A DNA stretch of 10,330 bases from the NCBI GenBank assembly GCA_021371965.1, contig JAJFVE010000195.1, forward strand, positions 1-10,330, given 5' to 3'. The stretch is from Planctomycetaceae bacterium (GTDB lineage: Bacteria > Planctomycetota > Phycisphaerae > SM23-33). The position numbers and the translations under genes are program-made. The notes below the pieces were generated by a model, which was not told the DNA's origin, searched no databases, and saw nothing but the letters and a program-made list of their open reading frames with translations. This document shows positions 1 to 6,734 of the stretch, piece after piece (positions within the stretch are counted from its first letter, which is position 1; every line of letters starts with the position of its first letter).

Positions 1-98
1 AAGACCATCTAACGTCGCGAGTGGCGCTAATCTGAAAAAACAGACTGTCCATGAGGCCCACTCCGTAAAGTTTCTGTAAGTCTTTTGATTCAAGACAC

Positions 99-125
99 CT
101 CTGCGGTCTCTGCGATCTCCGCGGT
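99..125. repeat. Short tandem repeat, three 9-mers (CTCTGCGGT type)
   Basis: Three contiguous 9-nt units are visible: CTCTGCGGT, CTCTGCGAT and CTCCGCGGT. They lie in non-coding DNA. The 9-nt period and low copy number match the 9-mer array at 3041-3067, although the unit sequence differs. Confidence 0.75.
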
Positions 126-177
126 GAAATATCCGGGTTAGGTGTTCGACGGGACAAAGCGAGGCATCGACACCCAC

Positions 178-216
178 CAACGGGTAGCCGCCTTTCAAAA
201 AAACGGCTGCCCGTTG
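178..216 (+). terminator. Terminator-like hairpin, 13-bp stem
   Basis: The arms at 178-190 and 204-216 pair over 13 bp, including one G-U pair (185/209) that works only in plus-strand RNA. The 13-nt loop is A-rich, and CATTTCATTT follows, a weak U-tract. It probably ends transcription of a plus-strand gene lying left of the window. The stem is nearly the same sequence as the hairpin at 1126-1157. Confidence 0.55.
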
Positions 217-352
217 CATTTCATTTAGGACCCTTATCCTACGCAGTGACAGCCTTTTACTTCTGGTTAACGTCGCACGATAATAAAAACAGTGCTTTTA
301 GCAGCATTCTTTGATACATTTTCCATTGTTTTGTGGTAGATTATAGGGTGTC

Positions 353-420
353 GGGATTGAAGCAGAGGAAGCTTCAGGAGAATCCCTTCGCCCGGGCAGT
401 GAGACTGGCATTCGTGCCAG
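353..420 (+). promoter_or_regulatory. Structured 5' leader of the PEP-CTERM gene (two hairpins)
   Basis: Bases 353-358 pair with 381-386 (6 bp). Inside this, 359-363 pair with 371-375 (5 bp), leaving a 5-nt AGGAG bulge at 376-380 and a 7-nt loop at 364-370. A second hairpin follows: 405-410 pairs with 415-420 around a TTCG tetraloop. Both lie 47 to 114 nt upstream of the chosen start codon. The pairing is seen directly; a regulatory role is inference. I do not recognise a known riboswitch class. Confidence 0.4.
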
Positions 421-452
421 CTAATTAGTAACCCGAGCATCTGTTGAAATGG

Positions 453-458
453 AAAGGA
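453..458 (+). promoter_or_regulatory. Ribosome binding site AAAGGA deciding the start at 467
   Basis: AAAGGA lies 8 nt before the ATG at 467. The in-frame ATG at 449 overlaps this region and has no Shine-Dalgarno sequence upstream. The same AAAGGA box at 7-nt spacing precedes the gene at 8335. Confidence 0.6.
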
Positions 459-466
459 CCAGGAGT

Positions 467-1099
467 ATGCACGGCAGAAGAATTGTGTTTGTTTTTGTCA
501 CAGTCCTGATGGTGTCAGCGATGGCCCATGCCAGCATCATCACCACCGATGTGGCCGACAATCTCAGCGGCACCCAGAGCATGAAGCAGGACTGGTTCGT
601 CGGCGGGCTATCGGTCTGGGGTGGCGGATCCAACACCCAGAACGTTTACGGCTGCGCTCTGCGGTTTGACTTGTCCGGCCTGGACCCGACCAAAGAAGTC
701 ACCAGCGCCACGCTTGTGCTTCAGGCCAGCGGCAATCCGCAGGCTATCACGGTTTGGCAGTTCACCACGGATCCCACAAGCACTTACAAATTCTGGAGTG
801 CCAGTAAGACGACGGCCGCATCTTTCTCGGTCACGACCCCCGGAAGCTATACGATTGACCTGACCTCCCTGGTGCAGGGGTGGTTGTCCGGAACGACCGC
901 CAACTACGGCCTGTTCTTCACTGGCCCCCGCTATAGCGGCGCGAACACCAGCTTTGAGGCCACCAACTACACTCAGAATTCGCAGGGCCCACACCTGAGC
1001 GTGTCTCAACTGGTCGCAGACGTCCCCGAGCCGGCAACGATGAGCCTGCTGGTTCTGGGGGGCGTGGCTGTGCTGGTTCGGCGGAAACGTCGGGCCTGA
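467..1099 (+). CDS. PEP-CTERM sorting-domain protein with a DNRLRE-like domain
   Basis: This is a predicted exported surface protein of 210 residues from ATG 467. An upstream ATG at 449 would add six residues but lacks a ribosome binding site. Residues 1-22 form a signal peptide (basic start, hydrophobic core, AHA before the cut). Residues about 23-180 resemble the DNRLRE type: a LRFDLSGL segment, then a SATLVLQ strand, DLTSLVQGWLSG, and a late FEATNY segment. The C-terminus is a PEP-CTERM signal: PEP at 187-189, a hydrophobic stretch at 192-204 and RRKRR at 205-209. In this system an exosortase cleaves the tail after export; no exosortase gene lies in the window. The gene stands alone, converges with phoU and has its own terminator. 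The substrate or ligand is unknown. The PEP-CTERM call is firm; DNRLRE is likely. Confidence 0.85.
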   Translation: MHGRRIVFVFVTVLMVSAMAHASIITTDVADNLSGTQSMKQDWFVGGLSVWGGGSNTQNVYGCALRFDLSGLDPTKEVTSATLVLQASGNPQAITVWQFTTDPTSTYKFWSASKTTAASFSVTTPGSYTIDLTSLVQGWLSGTTANYGLFFTGPRYSGANTSFEATNYTQNSQGPHLSVSQLVADVPEPATMSLLVLGGVAVLVRRKRRA

Positions 1100-1125
1100 T
1101 CCGGTTCGCTCAAGAGATGCATTTG

Positions 1126-1157
1126 GCAACGGGCGGTCGGCAACGGCCGTCCGTTGC
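1126..1157 (+). terminator. Terminator hairpin of the PEP-CTERM gene, GCAA tetraloop
   Basis: Bases 1126-1139 pair with 1144-1157 over 14 bp around a GCAA (GNRA) loop, followed by TTT. It starts 27 nt after the stop codon. Two pairs (1133/1150 and 1137/1146) are G-U in plus-strand RNA but would be A-C mismatches in minus-strand RNA, which fixes the orientation. The U-tract is short, so efficiency is uncertain. Confidence 0.65.
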
Positions 1158-1177
1158 TTTGCGCGGATGGGGCGAGA

Positions 1178-1244
1178 GTGGCACAGCCTTTCCAGCCTGT
1201 GAGTTCTTTGAAAAACATCCCACAGCCTGGAAAGGCTGTGCCAC
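1178..1244. repeat. Nested inverted repeat, REP-like element
   Basis: The 24-nt arms at 1178-1201 and 1221-1244 are inverted copies with one mismatch, separated by 19 nt. Each arm is itself a dyad: CACAGCC, a 6-nt spacer, then GGCTGTG (perfect at 1221-1240, one mismatch at 1182-1201). The element can therefore fold as one long hairpin or as two small ones. This nested layout is like bacterial REP/BIME elements mobilised by REP-associated tyrosine transposases. No such transposase is in the window. Confidence 0.7.
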
Positions 1245-1461
1245 CCCCGGCGCCCTTGCAGCTATTGCACTTTGGGGAAACGGAAGGATGATTCAATGCT
1301 TAACTAAAGCTACGACAAATACTTATGTAAGATTTTACAAGGGCTTATGAATTTGTGCGTTCTGGATATCGCTGTGAAAAGTACAACAAAGTGCAAGGAA
1401 GTGTAATAGTGGGATGAGACGGGCAAGTTTTGCGGGATCGCGGCTGCGGGTGTCACGGTGT

Positions 1462-1482
1462 TCACCACTCACAACTCACCAC
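1462..1482. repeat. Short tandem repeat, three 7-mers (TCACCAC type)
   Basis: Three contiguous 7-nt units are TCACCAC, TCACAAC and TCACCAC, ending 5 nt short of the phoU stop codon (minus strand). The 7-nt period is shared with the arrays at 3070-3093, 9881-9911 and 10294-10330, but the unit is different. Confidence 0.7.
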
Positions 1483-1487
1483 TTTTC

Positions 1488-2159
1488 TCAGCGGGGCATG
1501 AGGGGGTGGCGGACGTCCTGGCCCTTGACCATGTAGATGACGTCTTCGGCGATGTTGGTCGCGTGGTCGCCGACTCGCTCGAGGGTCTGGGCGATGAGCA
1601 TCAGCGCCATGGCCCGCTCGATGGACTGCGGGTCGGCGATCATGTAGGTGAACAGCTCGCGCAGGACCTGGTCGCGCAGGTCGTCGACCTTGTCGTCGGT
1701 CATGCGGACGGTCTGGGCCAGCAGGATGTCGCCCGACTGGAAGGCCTTGACGCTGTCGCGCACCATGCCGCGGGCGATGTCGGCCATCCGCGGGATGTCG
1801 ATCAGCGGCTTGAGCGGCGGCACCGTCAGCAGGAAGTCCACCTTGGAGGAGATGTTCACCGCCAGGTCGCCGATGCGTTCGAGTTCGGCGTTGATCTTCA
1901 TGGCCGCGACGATGGCCCTCAGGTCGTTGGCGACCGGCTGGCGGGTCGCCAGCAGCGTCAGGGCCTTGTCGTCGATGACGATCTGCAGGCGGTTGATCTT
2001 TTCCTCCTGCTGGTTGATCCCGTCACCGACGGTTTTGTTGCGGCTGGCCAGTTCCTCCACCGTCCGGTCGACCGCCTGCTCGGCCAGTTCGGCCATGCCG
2101 ATAAGGCTGCTCTTGAGCTCGCTCAGCTCGCGGTCCAGTTGTCGCTTGTGTGTGTCCAT
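1488..2159 (-). CDS. phoU: Phosphate transport regulator PhoU
   Basis: PhoU is a cytoplasmic helical-bundle protein that ties the Pst transporter to the phosphate-sensing histidine kinase and tunes uptake. The 223-residue product has the usual family length and two-repeat build. The first repeat carries ELERIGDLAVNI (92-103). The second carries ERVGDHATNIAED (194-206). Both contain the acidic E/DxxxD-type residues that bind metal clusters in known PhoU structures. The ATG at 2159 is preceded by GAGGG (plus-strand 2169-2173) at 9 nt. It is the last gene of the pst operon, 122 nt after pstB1, where phoU commonly sits. No PhoR or PhoB partner is present in the window. A three-copy 7-mer repeat abuts its 3' end. 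Confidence 0.95.
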   Translation of the reverse strand: MDTHKRQLDRELSELKSSLIGMAELAEQAVDRTVEELASRNKTVGDGINQQEEKINRLQIVIDDKALTLLATRQPVANDLRAIVAAMKINAELERIGDLAVNISSKVDFLLTVPPLKPLIDIPRMADIARGMVRDSVKAFQSGDILLAQTVRMTDDKVDDLRDQVLRELFTYMIADPQSIERAMALMLIAQTLERVGDHATNIAEDVIYMVKGQDVRHPLMPR

Positions 2160-2201
2160 TCAACAAAACCCTCATCAGCAGCGTCGCACGGCTGCGCTGG
2201 A

Positions 2202-2273
2202 TCGTCGTCGTCCTCGTCCTCGTCGTCGTCCTCGGCTTCTGACGTCAGGGAAGAAACCGACGACGACGACGAG
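2202..2273. repeat. GTC/GAC trinucleotide-rich hairpin in the pstB1-phoU gap
   Basis: A CGTCGTCCTCGTC-rich stretch (2202-2233) faces a GAC-rich stretch (2259-2273). Bases 2219-2230 pair perfectly with 2262-2273 over 12 bp, around a loop containing the palindrome TGACGTCA (2240-2247). It lies in the 122-nt gap between pstB1 and phoU, just upstream of the phoU ribosome binding site. It could slow transcription or separate phoU expression from pstB1, or be a simple microsatellite. There is no U-tract. Confidence 0.5.
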
Positions 2274-2281
2274 CACGAAAC

Positions 2282-3037
<756 letters not shown>

Positions 3038-3040
3038 TCA

Positions 3041-3067
3041 AGGGACCAAAGGGACTGCAGGGACCCA
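3041..3067. repeat. Short tandem repeat, three 9-mers (AGGGACCAA type)
   Basis: Three contiguous 9-nt units (AGGGACCAA, AGGGACTGC, AGGGACCCA) start 3 nt upstream of the pstB1 start codon (minus strand). They occupy the place where its ribosome binding site would be expected. A 7-mer array follows directly. Confidence 0.7.
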
Positions 3068-3069
3068 CG

Positions 3070-3093
3070 AAATCCGCAAATCACAAATCCGCA
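3070..3093. repeat. Short tandem repeat, 7-mer ATCCGCAA type
   Basis: Units of about 7-8 nt (AAATCCGC, AAATCAC, AAATCCGC) lie in the pstB2-pstB1 gap inside the pst operon. The unit is the same as in the arrays flanking the right-end remnant (9881-9911 and 10294-10330). Confidence 0.65.
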
Positions 3094-3108
3094 GTTCCCA
3101 TTGCTTCT

Positions 3109-3888
3109 TCATCCAAAGTTTCCGGTCAAATAGTCGTTCGTGCGCGAGTGGTCGGGGGCCGTGAATATCTTCGTCGTGGGGCCGATCTCGATCAGCTCGC
3201 CCATCAGGAAGAACGCCGTGCGGTCGCTCGCGCGGGCGGCCTGCTTGGTGTTGTTGGTCACCAGCACGATGGTGTAGCGGCTCTTGAGTTCGTACAGGGC
3301 CTCTTCGATCCGGGCCGTCGAAATCGGGTCCAGGCCCGAGCATGGTTCGTCCAGCAGCAGCACCTCCGGCTCCAGCGCCAGCACGCGGGCCAGGCAGACG
3401 CACTGCTGCTGGCCGCCGGAAAGATTCGTCGCCGGTTCCTCAAGGCGATCCTTGAGCTCGTCCCAGATGTACGCGCTGGTCAGGCTGCTCTCGACAGCCG
3501 CATCGAGCTTCTCCCGCGATCGCACACCGGCCAGCCGCAGGCCGTAAACGATGTTGTCATAGATCGACCACGGCAGCGGGGTGGGCGTGGCGTAGACCAT
3601 CCCCAGGCGGCGGCGCAGGTCGGTCACGTCCAGCTTGGGATCGTAGATATCCTGGCCGTCGAGCAGGATCTTACCGGAGTGCTCTGCCCGCTCGTCCAGG
3701 TCGTTGAGGCGGTTGAGACTCCGCAGCAGCGTGGTCTTGCCGCTACGCGCCGGGCCGATGATCGCCAGGCGCTCGTTGGCGACGATCTCCAGGCTCACGC
3801 CGCGCAGCGCCGCCTGGCCGTCGTACAAGACGCTGAAGTCGTCGATGACGATCTTGGCCTTGGGCCTGTTTTGCGATTGCTCGGTCAC
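3109..3888 (-). CDS. pstB: Second PstB-type ATP-binding protein with Q-loop and H-loop losses (PstB2)
   Basis: This is a second PstB paralogue of 259 residues, upstream of PstB1 in the same operon. Walker A is GPARSGKTT (45-53), the signature is an intact LSGGQ (156-160), Walker B is VLLLDEP (176-182) with Glu181, and the D-loop is SGLD (184-187). Two catalytic elements are missing. The Q-loop position holds Ala100 (VYATPTP against FQRPNPF in PstB1), and the H-loop His is Asn212 (VTNN against VTHN). The usual Arg after the signature Gln run is Cys163. Such losses suggest weak or no ATP hydrolysis at its own site, so it probably works as the non-equivalent half of a heterodimer with PstB1. The start codon is GTG at 3888, with AGGA (plus-strand 3897-3900) 8 nt upstream. 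It follows pstA by 53 nt. Confidence 0.92.
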   Translation of the reverse strand: MTEQSQNRPKAKIVIDDFSVLYDGQAALRGVSLEIVANERLAIIGPARSGKTTLLRSLNRLNDLDERAEHSGKILLDGQDIYDPKLDVTDLRRRLGMVYATPTPLPWSIYDNIVYGLRLAGVRSREKLDAAVESSLTSAYIWDELKDRLEEPATNLSGGQQQCVCLARVLALEPEVLLLDEPCSGLDPISTARIEEALYELKSRYTIVLVTNNTKQAARASDRTAFFLMGELIEIGPTTKIFTAPDHSRTNDYLTGNFG

Positions 3889-3941
3889 TTAGATCATCCT
3901 ACGGCCAAAAACAAGATTACGTCCACGAATGTTCTTTCTCC

Positions 3942-4778
3942 TCACGAAGCCTTGGCGATAAACCGGCTCATCAGCCAGTACGCCGCAATATTGATCAGGA
4001 GGATCGCCACGATCAGGATCGCGGCCGTCGCGTAGGCGTTGTCCATGCTGATGCCCTCGCGCGACAGGATGTAAAAATGCACCGACAGCGTGCGTGAGCT
4101 TTCCATCAGCGACTGCGGCATGCGCAGCGCCGAACCGGCCGTCAGGATCAGCGCCGCGGTCTCGCTGACGCTGCGCCCGATCGACAGCACGATGCCCGTC
4201 GAGATGCCCGGCAGGGCCGACCGCAGCACCACGTTGGTCACCGTCTGCCAGCGCGTGGCGCCCAGGCCCAGGCTCACTTCGCGATAGGCAGCCGGCACGG
4301 CGCGGATGGCTTCCTCGCTGGTGCGGATGATCGTCGGCAGCACCATGATCGCCAGCGTCAGCCCGCCGGCCAGGATCGACAGGCCCATCTTGAGCGTGAT
4401 GGCGAAGAACACGAACCCGAAGAGGCCGAAGATGATGGACGGGATGCCCGCCAGGCAGTCGGCCCCGAAGCGGATCACGGCCGTCAGCTTGCCCTCGCGC
4501 GTGTACTCGGTCAGGAAGATCGCCGTGACGACGCCCACGGGCGCGGCGATCAGCACCGCCAGCGCCGTCACTGCCAGCGTGCCGACGATCATGGGCAAGA
4601 TGCCGCCGGCCTTGCCCATCTCTCGCGGGCGGTCGGTCAGGAAGTTCCAGGTCACGTGCGGCAGGCCCTTGGCCAGCACGTACACGACGATGAACAGCAG
4701 CACTGCGACGGTCAGAGCCGCGAGGGTCCACAGGCCCGTCACCACCGCCTTCTGTCGCAGGGCTGGGGAAAGCCTCAT
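3942..4778 (-). CDS. pstA: Phosphate ABC transporter permease PstA
   Basis: PstA is one of the two channel-forming membrane subunits of the Pst phosphate importer. The product has 278 residues from the ATG at 4778, a usual length. It has a first membrane span (about 14-36) and further hydrophobic segments at about 60-90, 110-128, 137-152, 190-200 and 250-270. The conserved GIPSIIFGLFG motif is at 111-121. The EAA-type coupling loop, with GLGATRWQTV (171-180), contacts the ATPase. GRSVSETAALI (201-211) is typical of the family. The frame stays open far upstream, giving an apparent longer protein, but that part is a shadow of pstC. The start chosen here overlaps the pstC stop as ATGA, which fits translational coupling. 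Confidence 0.95.
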   Translation of the reverse strand: MRLSPALRQKAVVTGLWTLAALTVAVLLFIVVYVLAKGLPHVTWNFLTDRPREMGKAGGILPMIVGTLAVTALAVLIAAPVGVVTAIFLTEYTREGKLTAVIRFGADCLAGIPSIIFGLFGFVFFAITLKMGLSILAGGLTLAIMVLPTIIRTSEEAIRAVPAAYREVSLGLGATRWQTVTNVVLRSALPGISTGIVLSIGRSVSETAALILTAGSALRMPQSLMESSRTLSVHFYILSREGISMDNAYATAAILIVAILLINIAAYWLMSRFIAKAS

Positions 4779-5635
4779 ACCTTGGGCACCTTCTGCGCCC
4801 GCTGCCGCGAAACGGTCAGGGCGATCGAGTTGAGGATCATGATGATGATGAACAGCGTCACGCCGGTGGCGAACAGCGCCTGGCGGTGCTCGCCGGTGGC
4901 GTAGCCCATCTCCAGGGCGATGTTGCTCGTCAGCGTGCGCACCGAATCGAGAATGCTCCGCGGCAAGGCCAGGCTGTTGCCGGCGACCATGATGACGGCC
5001 ATCGTCTCGCCGACGGCCCGGCCCATGCCCAGGATGAAGGCGGTGACCAGTCCCGAGCGTGCGGCCTTGAGCACGACCATGCGCGTCGTCTGCCAGCGGG
5101 TGGCGCCCAGGGCGATGGCGCCCTCGCGGTAGCTGCGGGGCACGGCCCGCAGGGCGTCGACGGAGATGCTCGTCACCGTCGGCAGCACCATGATGCCCAG
5201 GATGATTGAAGCGGCCAGCATCGACAGGCCCGGACCGCCCAGGTACTGGCGGATGATCGGCACCAGGATCACCACGCCCATGAACCCGTACACCACCGAC
5301 GGAATGCCCGCCAGCAGCTCGATGGCCGGCTTCACGAACGTCGCCAGGCGCCGCGGGGCGAACTCCGTCAGCACGATCGCGCAGCCCAGACCGAAGACCA
5401 GCCCGATCACCATCGCCCCGGCCGTCACCACCAGCGATCCGACGATCATCGGAAAGATCCCGAACTGCCCCTGCCCCGGACGCCACTGGCTGGACAGGAA
5501 GAAGTCGCTGAACCCCACGCGGAAGATCAGAGGCAGGCCTTCCTTGAAGATGAAGATGGCGATCAGCGCCAAGGCCCCGATGGCCGTCAGCGCCACGCCC
5601 ATCAGAATCCACTGGATGATCTTGTCCTGCCTCAT
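4775..5635 (-). CDS. pstC: Phosphate ABC transporter permease PstC
   Basis: PstC is the second channel subunit of the phosphate importer, partner of PstA. The product has 286 residues. The first membrane span is at 8-30, followed by an exposed segment and further spans from residue 58. GIPSVVYGFMG is at 110-120. The EAA coupling loop includes ALGATRWQTT (175-184). GRAVGETMAVIMVAGN (205-220) is a PstC hallmark. The ATG at 5635 overlaps the pstS stop as ATGA, and its own stop overlaps the pstA start the same way, so three genes are coupled in a row. GGTGG (plus-strand 5643-5647) lies 7 nt upstream of the start as a possible ribosome binding site. Confidence 0.95.
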   Translation of the reverse strand: MRQDKIIQWILMGVALTAIGALALIAIFIFKEGLPLIFRVGFSDFFLSSQWRPGQGQFGIFPMIVGSLVVTAGAMVIGLVFGLGCAIVLTEFAPRRLATFVKPAIELLAGIPSVVYGFMGVVILVPIIRQYLGGPGLSMLAASIILGIMVLPTVTSISVDALRAVPRSYREGAIALGATRWQTTRMVVLKAARSGLVTAFILGMGRAVGETMAVIMVAGNSLALPRSILDSVRTLTSNIALEMGYATGEHRQALFATGVTLFIIIMILNSIALTVSRQRAQKVPKV

Positions 5636-6579
5636 TGAGCCGCCACCAATCCCTGGCTTTCCAGCACGGCCTGGCCCGGCGGGCTCAGAACGTACTCGAT
5701 AAGCGTCTTCGCTTGGGGCGTGAGCCCCGCAGCCGCCGCCAGCGGCGAGTTCGCCCGCGTCGAGGCCGCCGCGCCCTGGCTCGTGGCCTCGCCCACGCGA
5801 CGACGCACCACGAACAGGAACGGCCGCACCAGCGTATACGTGCCGCGGCGCACGTTTTCGCTGGTGGCCTCGACCCCCTTGATCTTGACGGCCTTGACCT
5901 CCGTGCCGACCAGGCCCAGGGACATGTATCCCACGCCGGCCGGGTCGGTGCGGACGAGTTCTTTGACCGCCCCGTTAGACTCCTGCACCAGCGCCCGCAG
6001 GGCGGTCTCCCTGCCGCGCATCACCAGGTTCATGAAGGCCTCGCGCGTTCCCGAGCCTTCCTCGCGCATGATCAAGTTGACGGGACTATCGGACCCGCCC
6101 AGCTGCTTCCAGTTGGTCACGTCCCCGGCAAAGAGGCTCCGAATCTGCTCTTCGGTCAGCGTGTCGATGGGATTGGACTCGTTCACGATCACCGCCAGAC
6201 CGTCGCGGGCGATGACGATGGGCGTCATCGTCTGCTGTTCCTCTTTGCTGAGGCTTCGCGAGCACATGCCGATATCGGCCAGGCCGCTGGTCAAGGCCTG
6301 GATGCCGGCCGTCGACCCGCCGCCCTGGACCTCGACGCTGATATCGCTATGGCCCTGGTCGAAGTTCTCGGCTAATAGTTCGGCGAAGGGTTCGACCGAG
6401 GTCGATCCGATGAGCGTGACGGTTTTGCCTCGCGTCTTTCGGAACCCTCCAGCCCCCCAGATCAACCCCAAAACCAGCAGCAGCACGAGAACTACCGTCA
6501 GCGCAGCGGCCACCGGCACCTTGGGACGTGGGCGTTTGTGTTGTGGCGCCGGCGGCGCCTGCGTCATCCTGAGGGCCAT
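5632..6579 (-). CDS. pstS: Phosphate-binding protein PstS, membrane-anchored form
   Basis: PstS captures phosphate outside the cytoplasmic membrane and delivers it to PstC/PstA. The product has 315 residues from the ATG at 6579. An earlier in-frame ATG at 6615 has no ribosome binding site, whereas AGGAA lies 6 nt before 6579. Residues about 21-41 form one hydrophobic segment after a Pro/Lys/Arg-rich start. There is no lipobox Cys, so it looks like an uncleaved anchor or an atypical signal peptide, not a lipoprotein. Binding-site motifs are present: GSTSVEPF (58-65), GGGSTAG (86-92), SRSL (107-110), RDG (125-127) and EEGSGTREAF (173-182). An Ala/Ser-rich stretch (about 261-287) replaces a short loop in typical PstS proteins. 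It is the first gene of the operon and is divergent from the gene at 6735. Confidence 0.93.
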   Translation of the reverse strand: MALRMTQAPPAPQHKRPRPKVPVAAALTVVLVLLLVLGLIWGAGGFRKTRGKTVTLIGSTSVEPFAELLAENFDQGHSDISVEVQGGGSTAGIQALTSGLADIGMCSRSLSKEEQQTMTPIVIARDGLAVIVNESNPIDTLTEEQIRSLFAGDVTNWKQLGGSDSPVNLIMREEGSGTREAFMNLVMRGRETALRALVQESNGAVKELVRTDPAGVGYMSLGLVGTEVKAVKIKGVEATSENVRRGTYTLVRPFLFVVRRRVGEATSQGAAASTRANSPLAAAAGLTPQAKTLIEYVLSPPGQAVLESQGLVAAQ

Positions 6580-6585
6580 CGTGGC

Positions 6586-6590
6586 TTCCT
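6586..6590 (-). promoter_or_regulatory. Ribosome binding site AGGAA deciding the pstS start
   Basis: TTCCT on the plus strand reads AGGAA on the minus strand, 6 nt upstream of the ATG at 6579. The longer frame starting at 6615 lacks any such site and would start only a few bases from the candidate transcription start. Confidence 0.55.
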
Positions 6591-6625
6591 GTTTCGGCGT
6601 CCTCGCCGCGGGCATTATGCGGCGT

Positions 6626-6654
6626 ATCGTAGCGGCCTACCGGCCAGCGGGCAA
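6626..6654 (-). promoter_or_regulatory. Candidate sigma-70-type promoter of the pst operon
   Basis: On the minus strand, TTGCCC (plus-strand 6649-6654) and TACGAT (6626-6631) are separated by exactly 17 nt. Each matches 4 of 6 consensus bases. Transcription would start near 6619, giving a 40-nt leader before the pstS start at 6579. I saw no pair of direct repeats like an E. coli Pho box. This is inference from short matches. Confidence 0.35.
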
Positions 6655-6734
6655 GTTTTTGTGCGGACCGCGGAACCCGACCGCAGGCAAATGGTTATAT
6701 ATCAGGGCACTAAAACTGATCACAGGAGATACCC

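Larger units (their letters stand above)
1..466. other. Non-coding region upstream of the PEP-CTERM gene
   Basis: No convincing gene is visible. The stretch holds a three-copy 9-mer repeat (99-125), a terminator-like hairpin (178-216), an AT-rich segment (about 240-345) that probably carries the promoter of the downstream gene, and a foldable leader (353-420). A weak promoter candidate is TTTCCA at 320-325 and TATAGG at 342-347 with a 16-nt spacer. It would start transcription near 354, exactly where the leader hairpin begins. The promoter call is inference from weak matches (4 of 6 in each box). Confidence 0.6.
1100..1487. other. Convergent intergenic gap between the PEP-CTERM gene and phoU
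   Basis: These 388 nt contain no supported gene. From left to right there is a terminator hairpin (1126-1157), a large nested inverted repeat (1178-1244), an AT-richer stretch (about 1290-1420) with no recognised feature, and a three-copy 7-mer repeat (1462-1482) that ends 5 nt from the phoU stop codon. A distant 10-nt inverted pair (1265-1274 and 1387-1396) brackets the AT-rich part but proves nothing alone. Confidence 0.6.

Noticed and set aside
2..79. An open frame at the left edge that could be the tail of an upstream gene
   Set aside because: It is only 25 codons long and has no recognisable pattern. The terminator-like hairpin lies 100 nt downstream with a tandem repeat between, so the link is weak.
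1117..1350. A 77-codon plus-strand frame after the PEP-CTERM gene
   Set aside because: It runs through the terminator and the nested inverted repeat and has no ribosome binding site.
1265..1396. An AT-rich segment bounded by the 10-nt inverted pair TTGCACTTTG/CAAAGTGCAA, possibly a MITE
   Set aside because: A 10-nt pair over 132 nt can arise by chance, and no target-site duplication is visible.
3942..5612. A single 556-codon minus-strand frame that looks like a pstC-pstA fusion
   Set aside because: Its first half is an off-frame shadow of pstC (low-complexity Gly/Arg/His/Asp text). Real PstA sequence begins at the ATG at 4778, which overlaps the pstC stop.
6580..6734. A Pho box upstream of pstS
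   Set aside because: I found no pair of CTGTCAT-like direct repeats at the proper spacing. Planctomycete PhoB sites may differ, so absence is not informative.
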